DNA from: SFWF01 sp045539095
Lineage (GTDB): Bacteria; Bacillota; Clostridia; Oscillospirales; Acutalibacteraceae
Length of the DNA: 30,353 nucleotides
Direction: 5' to 3'
Assembly: GCA_045539095.1 (NCBI GenBank)
Contig: JAZQER010000036.1
Coordinates: 1-30,353, forward strand
Positions 7,024 to 13,477 of the stretch are shown one piece after another. The position numbers and the translations under genes were made by a program. The first letter of the stretch is position 1. Every line of letters starts with the position of its first letter. The notes beneath the pieces are model-generated. The model saw only the letters and a list, made by a program, of their open reading frames with translations. It had not been told where the DNA came from and did no database searches.

Positions 7024-8099
7024 ATAAAACTCTCCAAATCTCCGTTGTTAAGGCGTCCGTATTCAGCACACCTATCCTCTGCAAGTTCAAGATACTCTTT
7101 TGCCATATCGATTCCTATAGACTTGCGATGTAATTGAGCCGCTACATAACAAGTAGTACCTGTTCCAGCAAAAGGATCTAAAACTATTCCGTTTTTAGGG
7201 CAAGTTAAAACTATAGGTGTTTTAACCAAATCTTCCGGGAATGGTGCAAAGTGTAATTTTCTACCTTGCGTATCTTCGGGAACAATCTGCCATACATCAG
7301 AAATCATACTACCGTTCGGATTATAGAAAAGAAAGTAAAAGCCTTTTTCCTGTAGTTCTTTCGCTCGACCGCTTAAATTTGCAGTATCTCCGTTAGTCAC
7401 TCTCTGATTTCCACCTTTTATAACCATTCGAAAATCAGAAAGTTCACCATTTTTTATTCGCTCAAGAACATTATCAAGCGCCAAGAATGCATTTTCTTTT
7501 TGCTCTTGAGTCAGTTCAGTGCTTAATTCAATTTTCCTTCTATATCTAACGCCACTTACACCAGTTGCACTTATAACAGCTCCGTTTTCCACGTGGGCTT
7601 TTCTTGGTTTTTTTCTAACAGAATCCGCATCATAATAATAACCGTTTTTCTTTTTAACAAAGTGGAACATAGGTTCATACTCACAACCTAAACTATCCTT
7701 AGACTGCGACATAGCGCCTTTTAGTTTGTCCCAAACAACAGTATTTCTTAGAATCCAATTTTGCTCATCTTGCATACGAATTGCAATACGGTGTGGTATA
7801 TTGAGTAATTGTTTGTTTTTATAACTGTCTCCAATATTTAACCAAAAGGAACCCGTCGGTTTCAACACACGATGTATTTCTTTGATTATTTCAAGAAGAT
7901 TATCAATATACTCTTGATATGTTGATTCTAAGCCTATTCCTCCGCCTAAATATTGTCGTTTCATATAGTAAGGGGGGCTTGTTATAACACAATCTATACT
8001 ATCATTAGGTAGTTGAGATAAAACCTTTAATGAATCACCAACAACCAAACAAGGAGATAAAAGATTCGCATTATTCAAATAGTCATTTAATGTTATCAT
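7020..8099 (-). CDS. DNA methyltransferase, SPPY (beta) class
   Basis: A 359-residue amino-methyltransferase with permuted motif order: catalytic motif IV TSPPY at residues 40-44, and the S-adenosylmethionine-binding motif I DPFAGTGTT at residues 308-316, followed by IGIDMAKEYLELA. SPPY in this class is most often N4-cytosine, sometimes N6-adenine. Residues 130-270 form the variable target-recognition region. The gene overlaps the upstream regulator by 17 bases and the downstream endonuclease by 4, so the three are translationally coupled. A GGGGGA ribosome site precedes the ATG at 8099. It protects host DNA from the NotI-like nuclease. Confidence 0.93.
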   Translation of the reverse strand: MITLNDYLNNANLLSPCLVVGDSLKVLSQLPNDSIDCVITSPPYYMKRQYLGGGIGLESTYQEYIDNLLEIIKEIHRVLKPTGSFWLNIGDSYKNKQLLNIPHRIAIRMQDEQNWILRNTVVWDKLKGAMSQSKDSLGCEYEPMFHFVKKKNGYYYDADSVRKKPRKAHVENGAVISATGVSGVRYRRKIELSTELTQEQKENAFLALDNVLERIKNGELSDFRMVIKGGNQRVTNGDTANLSGRAKELQEKGFYFLFYNPNGSMISDVWQIVPEDTQGRKLHFAPFPEDLVKTPIVLTCPKNGIVLDPFAGTGTTCYVAAQLHRKSIGIDMAKEYLELAEDRCAEYGRLNNGDLESFI

Positions 8100-8304
8100 T
8101 TCTATCCCCCGTAAATTCTAAAATATCATTAGTATCACAATTTAATGCTGAGCAAATTTTTTCAATGCTTTCTAAAGAAACATATTCATTCTTTTTAAGA
8201 CGTGAAATTATATTTGCACTAAATCCTGCTTTTTCCATTAGTTGAGAATTGGAAATGCGTTTATCAATCAAAAGGTGAAATAATTTATCATAGCAAACAG
8301 CCAT
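8083..8304 (-). CDS. Small Xre/Cro-type regulator, probable controller of the restriction-modification operon
   Basis: A 73-residue protein that is almost entirely one helix-turn-helix domain (SNSQLMEKAGFSANIISRLKK, then SLESIEKICSALNC). It is similar in size and position to C (controller) proteins of restriction-modification systems, which delay nuclease expression after entry into a new host. A longer frame starts at 8319, but GGAGGG with an 8-base gap precedes the ATG at 8304, so that start is used. It overlaps the methyltransferase start by 17 bases. The same domain type is widespread as general small regulators in Bacillota, so the controller role is inference. A repeat in its promoter recurs inside its own coding start. 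Confidence 0.8.
   Translation of the reverse strand: MAVCYDKLFHLLIDKRISNSQLMEKAGFSANIISRLKKNEYVSLESIEKICSALNCDTNDILEFTGDRNDNIK
8270..8284. repeat. 15-bp direct repeat, copy in the regulator gene
   Basis: AAAAGGTGAAATAAT is identical to 8346-8360 in the promoter. One copy lies in the spacer and -35 region, the other early in the regulator coding sequence; they are possible paired operator sites. Confidence 0.5.
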
Positions 8305-8334
8305 TGAAATGCCCTCCATTTTATGTTCTCGTTA

Positions 8335-8363
8335 ATTATATCACGAAAAGGTGAAATAATCAA
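8335..8363 (-). promoter_or_regulatory. Promoter of the restriction-modification operon with likely operator
   Basis: On the minus strand TTGATT (8363-8358), a 17-base spacer and TATAAT (8340-8335). The spacer contains TCAC-N6-GTGA, a short dyad, and the 15-bp repeat 8346-8360. A small regulator binding here would repress its own operon. Confidence 0.75.
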
Positions 8364-8391
8364 TGGATTTGCAAAAAGTCTATGGATAAAA

Positions 8392-8482
8392 CATACGCCT
8401 GCTCAAATTAGCAAGATTTTGCTAAAAATCTGATTAGCAGGCGATTAGCAAAATGACGATTTTCTGCTAATTTCCTGCTAAT
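8392..8482. repeat. Right arm-type repeats of the island
   Basis: CATACGCCT (8392-8400) is the inverted mate of 5433-5441. ATTAGCA follows three times (8407, 8433, 8444), then its reverse TGCTAAT twice (8465, 8476). No gene lies between the operon promoter and the tRNA terminator. The arrangement resembles arm sites of tyrosine recombinases or a replication or transfer origin; which one is not known. Confidence 0.5.
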
Positions 8483-8564
8483 CGGGATATGGTAAAAGTT
8501 CAATTCTGTTTCACCCTCTAAAAATGAAAAACTCACCCAATTGAATGAGTGAGCAACAAAGAGT

Positions 8565-8600
8565 AAAAGTGCCGAGAAACCTTGATTTCTCGGCACTTTT
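8565..8600. terminator. Terminator of the island's tRNA-Arg
   Basis: A perfect 15-bp stem (AAAAGTGCCGAGAAA and complement) with a 6-base loop touches the CCA end of the tRNA. A and T ends suit both strands. Its position relative to the tRNA is the same as that of 5176-5210 relative to the broken tRNA. Confidence 0.85.
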
Positions 8601-8677
8601 TGGCGCGCTTGAAGGAATTCGAATCCCCGACCTTCCGCTTAGGAGGCGGACGCTCTATCCTGCTGAGCTACAAGCGC
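8601..8677 (-). tRNA. tRNA-Arg (anticodon CCU), intact, carried by the island
   Basis: A 77-base cloverleaf with encoded CCA. The acceptor GCGCTTG/CAAGCGC is perfect, the D arm is GCTC...GAGC, and the anticodon stem TCCGC/GCGGA encloses the loop CTCCTAA. The T stem GGGGA/TCCTT contains two G-U pairs. It differs in every stem from the split tRNA-Arg(CCU) around the island but reads the same AGG codon. It lies inside the direct repeats, 66 bases downstream of the broken 5' half, and has no clear promoter of its own. It is probably made from the old tRNA promoter at 8803-8831. Confidence 0.96.
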
Positions 8678-8723
8678 ATATACTATAGAATTTGAACGGA
8701 TAACCAGTTGCCTTTTTGCAAAG

Positions 8724-8741
8724 GGGTGTGTTAAAACACCC
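8724..8741. repeat. Hairpin just inside the right island junction
   Basis: GGGTGT and ACACCC form a 6-bp stem with a GTTAAA loop one base inside the core repeat, mirroring the left-end hairpin at 5260-5286. It may help recombinase recognition or processing of the joint tRNA transcript. Confidence 0.5.
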
Positions 8742-8742
8742 A

Positions 8743-8750
8743 CTTAGGAG
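8743..8750. repeat. Island junction core repeat, right copy
   Basis: CTTAGGAG is identical to 5248-5255, in the same orientation. It forms the 3' part of the anticodon loop of the broken 5' tRNA half. Confidence 0.8.
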
Positions 8751-8781
8751 GGGCTTGTTATATCCATTTAACTATATGGGC
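8743..8781 (-). pseudogene. 5' half of the split tRNA-Arg (anticodon CCU)
   Basis: On the minus strand: acceptor GCCCATA, a TA linker, D arm GTTA-loop-TAAC with the conserved GG, the 5' anticodon stem AGCCC and loop CTCCTAA plus one G. The sequence beyond no longer pairs with the stem. It completes the 3' half at 5212-5255 and sits behind a consensus promoter, so it is still transcribed but cannot fold into a tRNA alone. Confidence 0.9.
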
Positions 8782-8802
8782 GAATATTTGGTTGCCTTAA
8801 AT

Positions 8803-8831
8803 ATTATACTCAAACGGCATATTTTTGTCAA
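8803..8831 (-). promoter_or_regulatory. Perfect consensus promoter of the tRNA-Arg locus
   Basis: On the minus strand TTGACA (8831-8826), a 17-base spacer and TATAAT (8808-8803). The start is expected near 8796, about 15 bases before the broken tRNA 5' half. The same transcript would run through 8677-8601, making the island tRNA. Confidence 0.85.
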
Positions 8832-8868
8832 TTGCAAAAGCAAGAATTCACTGTCTGATAATGAAAAC

Positions 8869-8897
8869 TTGTAAAATTCTCTTTTGTGTGATACAAT
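8869..8897 (+). promoter_or_regulatory. Promoter for the PqqD-like gene
   Basis: TTGTAA (8869-8874), a 17-base spacer and TACAAT (8892-8897). The start near 8904 leaves a leader of about 200 bases. Within it, about 38 codons around 8970-9083 are open and protein-like but have no start codon, so I do not call a gene there. Confidence 0.55.
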
Positions 8898-9106
8898 AAC
8901 TAAAGTAAATGACAAGTTGTTTGAGCCAAGACCCTGTTGGATTTTTGATAGGGTTGACATCTAAAAACCTCACTATGACTTCGAGGATTTCGGTATTGAG
9001 GATGAATTATTTGTAAAATACGCGGTATGGGAGATATGCTGTATAAAGAAAAAGAAGTGGCAATTATCGTTTCGAACGTAATATTAAATACGGAGGAGTT
9101 AATTTA

Positions 9107-9373
9107 ATGAAGTTAAAATATGAATTTGTTATGAGAAATGTTGCAGATAAAACTGTTGCAATTGCCGTAGGCGAGCCGGAAAATAGTTTTAACGGCATGC
9201 TGACCTTAAATGACAGCGGCGCATTTATTTTAGAGCATTTAAAAGAGGATACGGATATAGAGACTCTTATTAAGGATTTTCTCGGTGAGTATGATGCTAC
9301 AAAAGATCAGGCTGAGAGAACGATAACAAGCTTTATCGGAAAACTAAGAGAAGCCGGACTAATAGAAGAATAA
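9107..9373 (+). CDS. Stand-alone PqqD-like (RiPP recognition element) protein
   Basis: An 88-residue protein with the PqqD fold pattern: an N-terminal beta strand segment, a central LTLNDSGAFILEHL block typical of PqqD-like domains, and a C-terminal helical winged part ending in LREAGLIEE. In peptide-modification pathways such domains bind the leader of a precursor peptide and deliver it to a radical-SAM or cyclodehydratase enzyme. No such enzyme and no obvious precursor gene lies nearby. Orphan PqqD-like proteins are frequent in Clostridia and their role is unsettled. A strong GGAGG precedes the ATG, and a 12-bp-stem terminator follows immediately. Confidence 0.85.
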   Translation: MKLKYEFVMRNVADKTVAIAVGEPENSFNGMLTLNDSGAFILEHLKEDTDIETLIKDFLGEYDATKDQAERTITSFIGKLREAGLIEE

Positions 9374-9379
9374 TAAATT

Positions 9380-9410
9380 AACCCGCTGTTCATCAGAACA
9401 GCGGGTTTGC
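9380..9410. terminator. Terminator between the converging PqqD-like and secF genes
   Basis: A perfect 12-bp stem AACCCGCTGTTC/GAACAGCGGGTT with loop ATCA, then a short T run. It lies 7 bases after one stop codon and just before the other. Confidence 0.8.
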
Positions 9411-9417
9411 TATATCT

Positions 9418-10359
9418 TTATTTTTTGATGGCCTTTTTCTTAGAGTCGGTGTAATTCTTCCAAATGACCCACAAAGGAGCAGATACAAAGAGGGAAGAAG
9501 CACAACCGGAGATAAGACCGATTGCCATTGGGATAGCGAAGCTGCGAAGCGATGTAAGACCGTAAACCTCTGCAACAATTATGATCATTGTAACGGCGAG
9601 GAAGGTGGTTACGGTAGTAACTATAGTACGGGTCTTTACCTTGTTTACTGCGCCGTTTACAAGCTCTGCGGTAGGCATATCGCGGTAGAGTGACTTATCC
9701 TCACGAATACGGTCATAGATAACGATGGTATCGTTAAGAGAATAACCGAGTATGGTGAGTAGTACTGCCATAAAGTTCATATCTATCTGCAGATTGAAAA
9801 TGGTGCAAGCGAAGAAAGCAGAGAACACGTCGAGGAATAGTGCAGCAAAAGCGGTAACTGCAGCCGAAACACCGCCGATCTTTCTGAAGCGGATACCGAC
9901 ATAAACAGTAACAAACGCACCTGCGATAACAACTGCAACTATACACTTAACAAAGAATGAGGTTGCAAGGGTTGCTGCAACAGAGTTTGAATCGCTAAGC
10001 TTAAATGAGTTGTCGGGATAGGTATCTGTCAGAGCTTTTTCAACAGCCACTTGGGAGTCACCTGACAGAGCGTCGGTGCCTACCAAAGTAACAACAAGGG
10101 TCTTGGAGTTCTCGGTAAAGCCTGAGTTTTCATTGACGGTAACATCCTTGCCAATGGTCTTTTCAATAAGAGACTCTGCAGCGGCAAAGTCCACCTCTCC
10201 GGTGTAGGAATAGGATAGACGGGTACCACCCTTAAAGTCGATAGATAGATTTACGCCGCCCCATACGAAAGCAAACACGGCGCCAATAATGAAGAATACA
10301 GCGTAGCCTATGAGCACATATTTGAAGGCTTTGTTAAAGTTGATATCTTTCTTAAACAT
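9418..10359 (-). CDS. secF: Protein translocase subunit SecF
   Basis: A 313-residue RND-type membrane protein with six predicted helices. The first helix is near residues 12-34, followed by the family block NLSIDFKGGTRLSY and a periplasmic-type domain of about 90 residues. The conserved NDTIVIYDRIRED segment in the membrane half is also present. With SecD it uses the proton gradient to pull secreted proteins out of the SecYEG channel. A longer frame exists, but GGAGG lies in front of the ATG at 10359. The gene overlaps the end of secD by 8 bases, so translation is coupled. Its length is usual for the family. Confidence 0.96.
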   Translation of the reverse strand: MFKKDINFNKAFKYVLIGYAVFFIIGAVFAFVWGGVNLSIDFKGGTRLSYSYTGEVDFAAAESLIEKTIGKDVTVNENSGFTENSKTLVVTLVGTDALSGDSQVAVEKALTDTYPDNSFKLSDSNSVAATLATSFFVKCIVAVVIAGAFVTVYVGIRFRKIGGVSAAVTAFAALFLDVFSAFFACTIFNLQIDMNFMAVLLTILGYSLNDTIVIYDRIREDKSLYRDMPTAELVNGAVNKVKTRTIVTTVTTFLAVTMIIIVAEVYGLTSLRSFAIPMAIGLISGCASSLFVSAPLWVIWKNYTDSKKKAIKK

Positions 10360-11731
10360 TTTTAGCACCTCCGAATAAAACAGGCTTTCTGAAAACATTG
10401 TATCTGGAAATGCTCTTCATCATCCATCTTGAAGCGAGAACTCCAAGCAGCAGGTTGAAGATAACACCGATAAGCAGTGTGTAGCCGAAGGAGTAGATAG
10501 AACCTGTGATGGTTGAACCGAAGAGAGACATAAGAGGTGAGAAAATAGCGCCGATGATATTATCGGATGAACCGAAAGCGCCCATAAGTACTATAGATAC
10601 GATAACGATTGTGACGTTGCCGTCTATTATAGCACCGATACTGTTCTTGTATCCTGCATTGATGGCACCGTCGATGGTCTTGCCCTTTGCAAATTCTTCC
10701 TTGATACGTTCTGCGGCGATAACGTTAGCGTCAACACCGACTCCGATAGAAAGAATGATACCTGCGATACCGGGAACGGTAAGTGTGAAGCTGTTGCTGT
10801 TGGCAAAGAAACCGGAAATGCAAGCGATCATTGCAGCGATTTGTCCGAGCAGTGAAATAGAAGCGATAACACCGGGCAGTCTGTATCTTGCAATCATAAG
10901 AAGGCAGATAACTCCGAAAGCAATAGAACCTGCGATAAGCATAACATTCAGCGCGTTAGAACCGAGAGAGGGAGAAACTATCTGGGTCTTAGCATCATCA
11001 GCGGTAAGTGCAAATGGAAGAGAACCTGCGTTAATAGTATCAGCGAGGGACTTTGCTTCTTCTGCGCTTGCCATACCGTCTATGTAGCAGGAGCCGTTTG
11101 TAATAGCAGTCTGTACAGTTGGAGCAGAGACTACTTGATCATCCATACAGATAGCAATCTGGCTACCAACAAGCGATGCTGTAGCTGTCGAAAACTTAGA
11201 TTTTCCTTCAGATGTTAATACAAGAGAAACGATATTCTCACCTGTCTTAGGGTTAATATCTGCATAAGCTCGCGAAACATCAGTACCTTGAAGAATGATG
11301 TCGCCGGTTGCACTTGCGCCCTTACGGAAGGTGAGAATAGCCTCTGCTTCAAGCTCATCGATAGCAGCTTGAGGGTCAAATTCAGTCTCATCGGCGGTCC
11401 AGGGGAAGCGGACAATTATTTGATTTCGATTGGCGTCGGCAAATACCTCATAATCAGTAATGTTGTTGTTAACAAGACGGGTCTCAATAATAGTCTTTGC
11501 CGCGTCCATATCATCACTTGTGATATCTGCGTCTTCTTTGTCGGGTGCGAAAACTGCCTCAACACCGCCGCGGATATCAATACCCCAACGGATGTCCTTG
11601 GCACCCTTGAAGATGATCTCACGGGTGTCACCATAGTAGTTTTCCACGCCGAAAAATGCGGTATAGGTAAGAAGGAGTATAAATACTAAAAGTATCGGGA
11701 ATACCCACTTACCTGTCTTTTTTGCTTTCAT
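10352..11731 (-). CDS. secD: Protein translocase subunit SecD
   Basis: A 459-residue partner of SecF. An N-terminal helix (about 9-28) is followed by the WGIDIRGGVEAVF block, an external domain of about 200 residues, and five C-terminal helices. These include the GVGVDANVIAAERIKEE motif, whose aspartate is needed for proton-driven function. SecD and SecF are separate here, as in many Clostridia, whereas Bacillus has a fused SecDF. GGAGG precedes the ATG by 8 bases. A perfect promoter lies upstream at 11767-11795, so secDF is its own operon, separate from the aminotransferase gene. Confidence 0.96.
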   Translation of the reverse strand: MKAKKTGKWVFPILLVFILLLTYTAFFGVENYYGDTREIIFKGAKDIRWGIDIRGGVEAVFAPDKEDADITSDDMDAAKTIIETRLVNNNITDYEVFADANRNQIIVRFPWTADETEFDPQAAIDELEAEAILTFRKGASATGDIILQGTDVSRAYADINPKTGENIVSLVLTSEGKSKFSTATASLVGSQIAICMDDQVVSAPTVQTAITNGSCYIDGMASAEEAKSLADTINAGSLPFALTADDAKTQIVSPSLGSNALNVMLIAGSIAFGVICLLMIARYRLPGVIASISLLGQIAAMIACISGFFANSNSFTLTVPGIAGIILSIGVGVDANVIAAERIKEEFAKGKTIDGAINAGYKNSIGAIIDGNVTIVIVSIVLMGAFGSSDNIIGAIFSPLMSLFGSTITGSIYSFGYTLLIGVIFNLLLGVLASRWMMKSISRYNVFRKPVLFGGAKNV

Positions 11732-11766
11732 TGGCAGGTCCTCCAGAAATTGTTTGTGTATTGTAC

Positions 11767-11795
11767 ATTATATAATTAATAATATATATTGTCAA
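11767..11795 (-). promoter_or_regulatory. Consensus promoter of secDF
   Basis: On the minus strand TTGACA (11795-11790), a 17-base AT-only spacer and TATAAT (11772-11767), about 36 bases before the secD ATG. It abuts the stop codon of the aminotransferase gene. Confidence 0.85.
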
Positions 11796-11801
11796 ATTGT
11801 T

Positions 11802-13082
11802 TTAGTTCTTGTCGCCAATAAGTTTTTCGAGAGCTGCATACTTTACTGCAACAGAGAGAACGTCAGCGGCCTTTTTGATATCGGCAACAGACGGATAAGA
11901 TGGAGCAATTCTGATATTGCTGTCCTCGGGATCGTTGCCATAAGGATAAGTGGCGCCAGGTTTTGTAATGGCAAGTCCTGCCTCTTTGCAAAGCACGCCG
12001 ACCCTCTTTGCGCAGCCGGGCAGTACCATCATGCTGATAAAATATCCTCCTAGGGGTTTGGTCCACTCTGCGATACCCTTACCCGAAAGTTCAGTCTCAA
12101 AGCTTTCAAGACAAGCCTCAAACTTAGGTCTTAGAACATCAGCGTGCAGCTTCATATGCTCGCACAAAGCATCTACAGACGGGAACATTCTTGCATGGCA
12201 AAGCTGATTAAGCTTATTCGGTCCGATGGTCTGCACCGTCATTCTTGATTTTAGAATGCGAAGATTGTTATCGCTTGCCGCCTCAACCGCTATTCCCGCA
12301 CCGGGGAAGGAAATTTTAGAGGTCGAGGTGAACATTATAACGAGGTCTTCATTACCGTTTTTCTTGCACTCCTCGTAAATTCCGAGAAGCTTATCGCCGT
12401 TATCATAAAGGTCGTGGATAACATACGCATTATCCCACATAACCCTGAAATCCTTTGCGGCGGGTCTTAATGCGGCAATTCTGCGAACAACCTCGTCAGA
12501 ATATGTGAGTCCTGTCGGGTTGGAATACTTCGGAACACACCACATACCCTTGACAGTAGGATCCTTTACAAGCTCCTCGACCGCGTCCATATCGGGACCG
12601 TCAGAGAGATATTTAACAGGTATCATTTCAATACCGTAATATTCGCATATGCCGAAGTGACGGTCATATCCGGGGGAGGGACAGATGAACTTTATCTTGC
12701 CCTGATTTATCCACGGACCTTCGCCGAAGCCGGAGACCATACCCTGTGTGATGGTATCAAACATCATATTTAATGAGGAGTTTCCGCCGCAGATAACATT
12801 CTCCCAATTTATTCCGAGCACGCGGCCAAAAAGCTCTTTAAGCTCATCAAGTCCGTCAAGCCCACCGTAGTTGCGGCAGTCAGTGCCCTTCATAGCAATA
12901 TATCCCTTTGATCCGCCAACATTCTCAAGAAGTCCCTCAGATAGGTCGAGCTGATCGAAACCGGGTTTTCCTCGAGTCATATCAAGGGATAGTCCCGAGG
13001 CCTTGATTTTTTCATATTCTTCTTTTACTTTACAAAACTCTTTTTCAAGAGCCTCCAATTCCATGGAACAGTAGTTAGACAT
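11802..13082 (-). CDS. Class I aminotransferase, aspartate aminotransferase-like (subgroup Ic)
   Basis: A 426-residue PLP enzyme of fold type I. Visible residues are Asn188 (YSNPTG), Asp217 (MWDNAY), the Schiff-base Lys256 (STSKISFPGAG), and a C-terminal arginine in NIRIAPSYP that binds the substrate carboxylate. The overall pattern (TRGKPGFDQLDLS near the N-terminus, GGNSSL, CPSPGYDRHF) fits the divergent aspartate aminotransferase group found in actinobacteria and Clostridia (Asp_aminotransf family). It would interconvert aspartate/oxaloacetate and glutamate/2-oxoglutarate. GGAGG precedes the ATG, and a promoter lies at 13116-13144. There is no neighbouring amino-acid gene to narrow the substrate. 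Confidence 0.9.
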   Translation of the reverse strand: MSNYCSMELEALEKEFCKVKEEYEKIKASGLSLDMTRGKPGFDQLDLSEGLLENVGGSKGYIAMKGTDCRNYGGLDGLDELKELFGRVLGINWENVICGGNSSLNMMFDTITQGMVSGFGEGPWINQGKIKFICPSPGYDRHFGICEYYGIEMIPVKYLSDGPDMDAVEELVKDPTVKGMWCVPKYSNPTGLTYSDEVVRRIAALRPAAKDFRVMWDNAYVIHDLYDNGDKLLGIYEECKKNGNEDLVIMFTSTSKISFPGAGIAVEAASDNNLRILKSRMTVQTIGPNKLNQLCHARMFPSVDALCEHMKLHADVLRPKFEACLESFETELSGKGIAEWTKPLGGYFISMMVLPGCAKRVGVLCKEAGLAITKPGATYPYGNDPEDSNIRIAPSYPSVADIKKAADVLSVAVKYAALEKLIGDKN

Positions 13083-13115
13083 TAAGAATCCTCCAAATAC
13101 ACAACATTACACCTT

Positions 13116-13144
13116 ATAATAATATATTTTTATCCTTAATGCAA
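13116..13144 (-). promoter_or_regulatory. Promoter of the aminotransferase gene
   Basis: On the minus strand TTGCAT (13144-13139), a 17-base spacer and TATTAT (13121-13116), about 33 bases before the ATG. The stretch 13145-13271 shows nothing further that I can name. Confidence 0.65.
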
Positions 13145-13271
13145 GAAAAATGTGCTTTAAAAGCGGATTATTTACAAAGAGAACTGCGCTTTACGGCAGA
13201 AAGACAGCTTAACTGAGTTTTTAGAAGAATCAGCGATACCGATATAGGCACAACAAGTAGATATTAATTTC

Positions 13272-13300
13272 TTGACAGACAATAAATATAGTGTTATTAT
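13272..13300 (+). promoter_or_regulatory. Promoter of rny with a long leader
   Basis: TTGACA (13272-13277), a 17-base spacer and TATTAT (13295-13300). The predicted start near 13307 gives an untranslated leader of about 170 bases with several G/C-rich patches. RNase Y could act on its own leader; that is speculation. Confidence 0.75.
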
Positions 13301-13477
13301 ATTTATCGTGGAAAAGTAGTGTTTGGCAAATTATGTCAAGCCGTGTTTCACCCTATTTCGGTCAATATGTCGCTTTGGCGGGTGGCAGAAAAAACCGAAA
13401 AATTGTTTATTTACCGAGGAAGAAAAAGTACGGCCTCGTAAAATCCGCGTATTTAATATAAAGGAGGTGCATTTCAA

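Larger units (their letters stand above)
5248..8750. mobile_element. About 3.5-kb restriction-modification island inserted in tRNA-Arg(CCU)
   Basis: The island is bounded by 8-bp direct repeats CTTAGGAG, with the two halves of one tRNA-Arg(CCU) gene outside. Contents from left to right: a hairpin and short repeats, a minus-strand operon (regulator, methyltransferase, NotI-like endonuclease, membrane protein) and an intact replacement tRNA-Arg(CCU) with its terminator. Hairpins lie just inside both ends (5260-5286 and 8724-8741). ATTAGCA motifs and a 9-bp inverted pair (5433-5441 and 8392-8400) flank the cargo, as arm-type recombinase sites might. No integrase or recombinase is encoded between the repeats, so it must move in trans or be stranded. 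Confidence 0.82.

Noticed and set aside
8408..8596. 62-codon minus-strand frame between the island operon and the tRNA
   Set aside because: It covers the ATTAGCA repeats and the terminator stem and has no ribosome site; it is better explained as repeats and terminator.
8601..8677. Intact tRNA-Arg(CCU) as the host target whose 3' end was simply copied to 5212-5255
   Set aside because: The acceptor GCGCTTG cannot pair with TATGGGT, and the two 3' halves differ throughout. Only the 8-base anticodon loop core is shared. The true partner of the fragment is the 5' half at 8743-8781.
5248..8750. Prophage or integrative conjugative element
   Set aside because: There are no structural, replication, transfer or integrase genes; only about 3.5 kb with a restriction-modification operon and a tRNA.
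8970..9083. Open, protein-like 38-codon stretch in the leader of the PqqD-like gene
   Set aside because: No start codon or ribosome site is in frame and a stop lies directly upstream, so it is not called a gene; it is noted as a possible remnant.
10506..11087. 193-codon plus-strand frame inside secD
   Set aside because: It is an antisense shadow of a conserved membrane gene, with composition that follows from the SecD codons.
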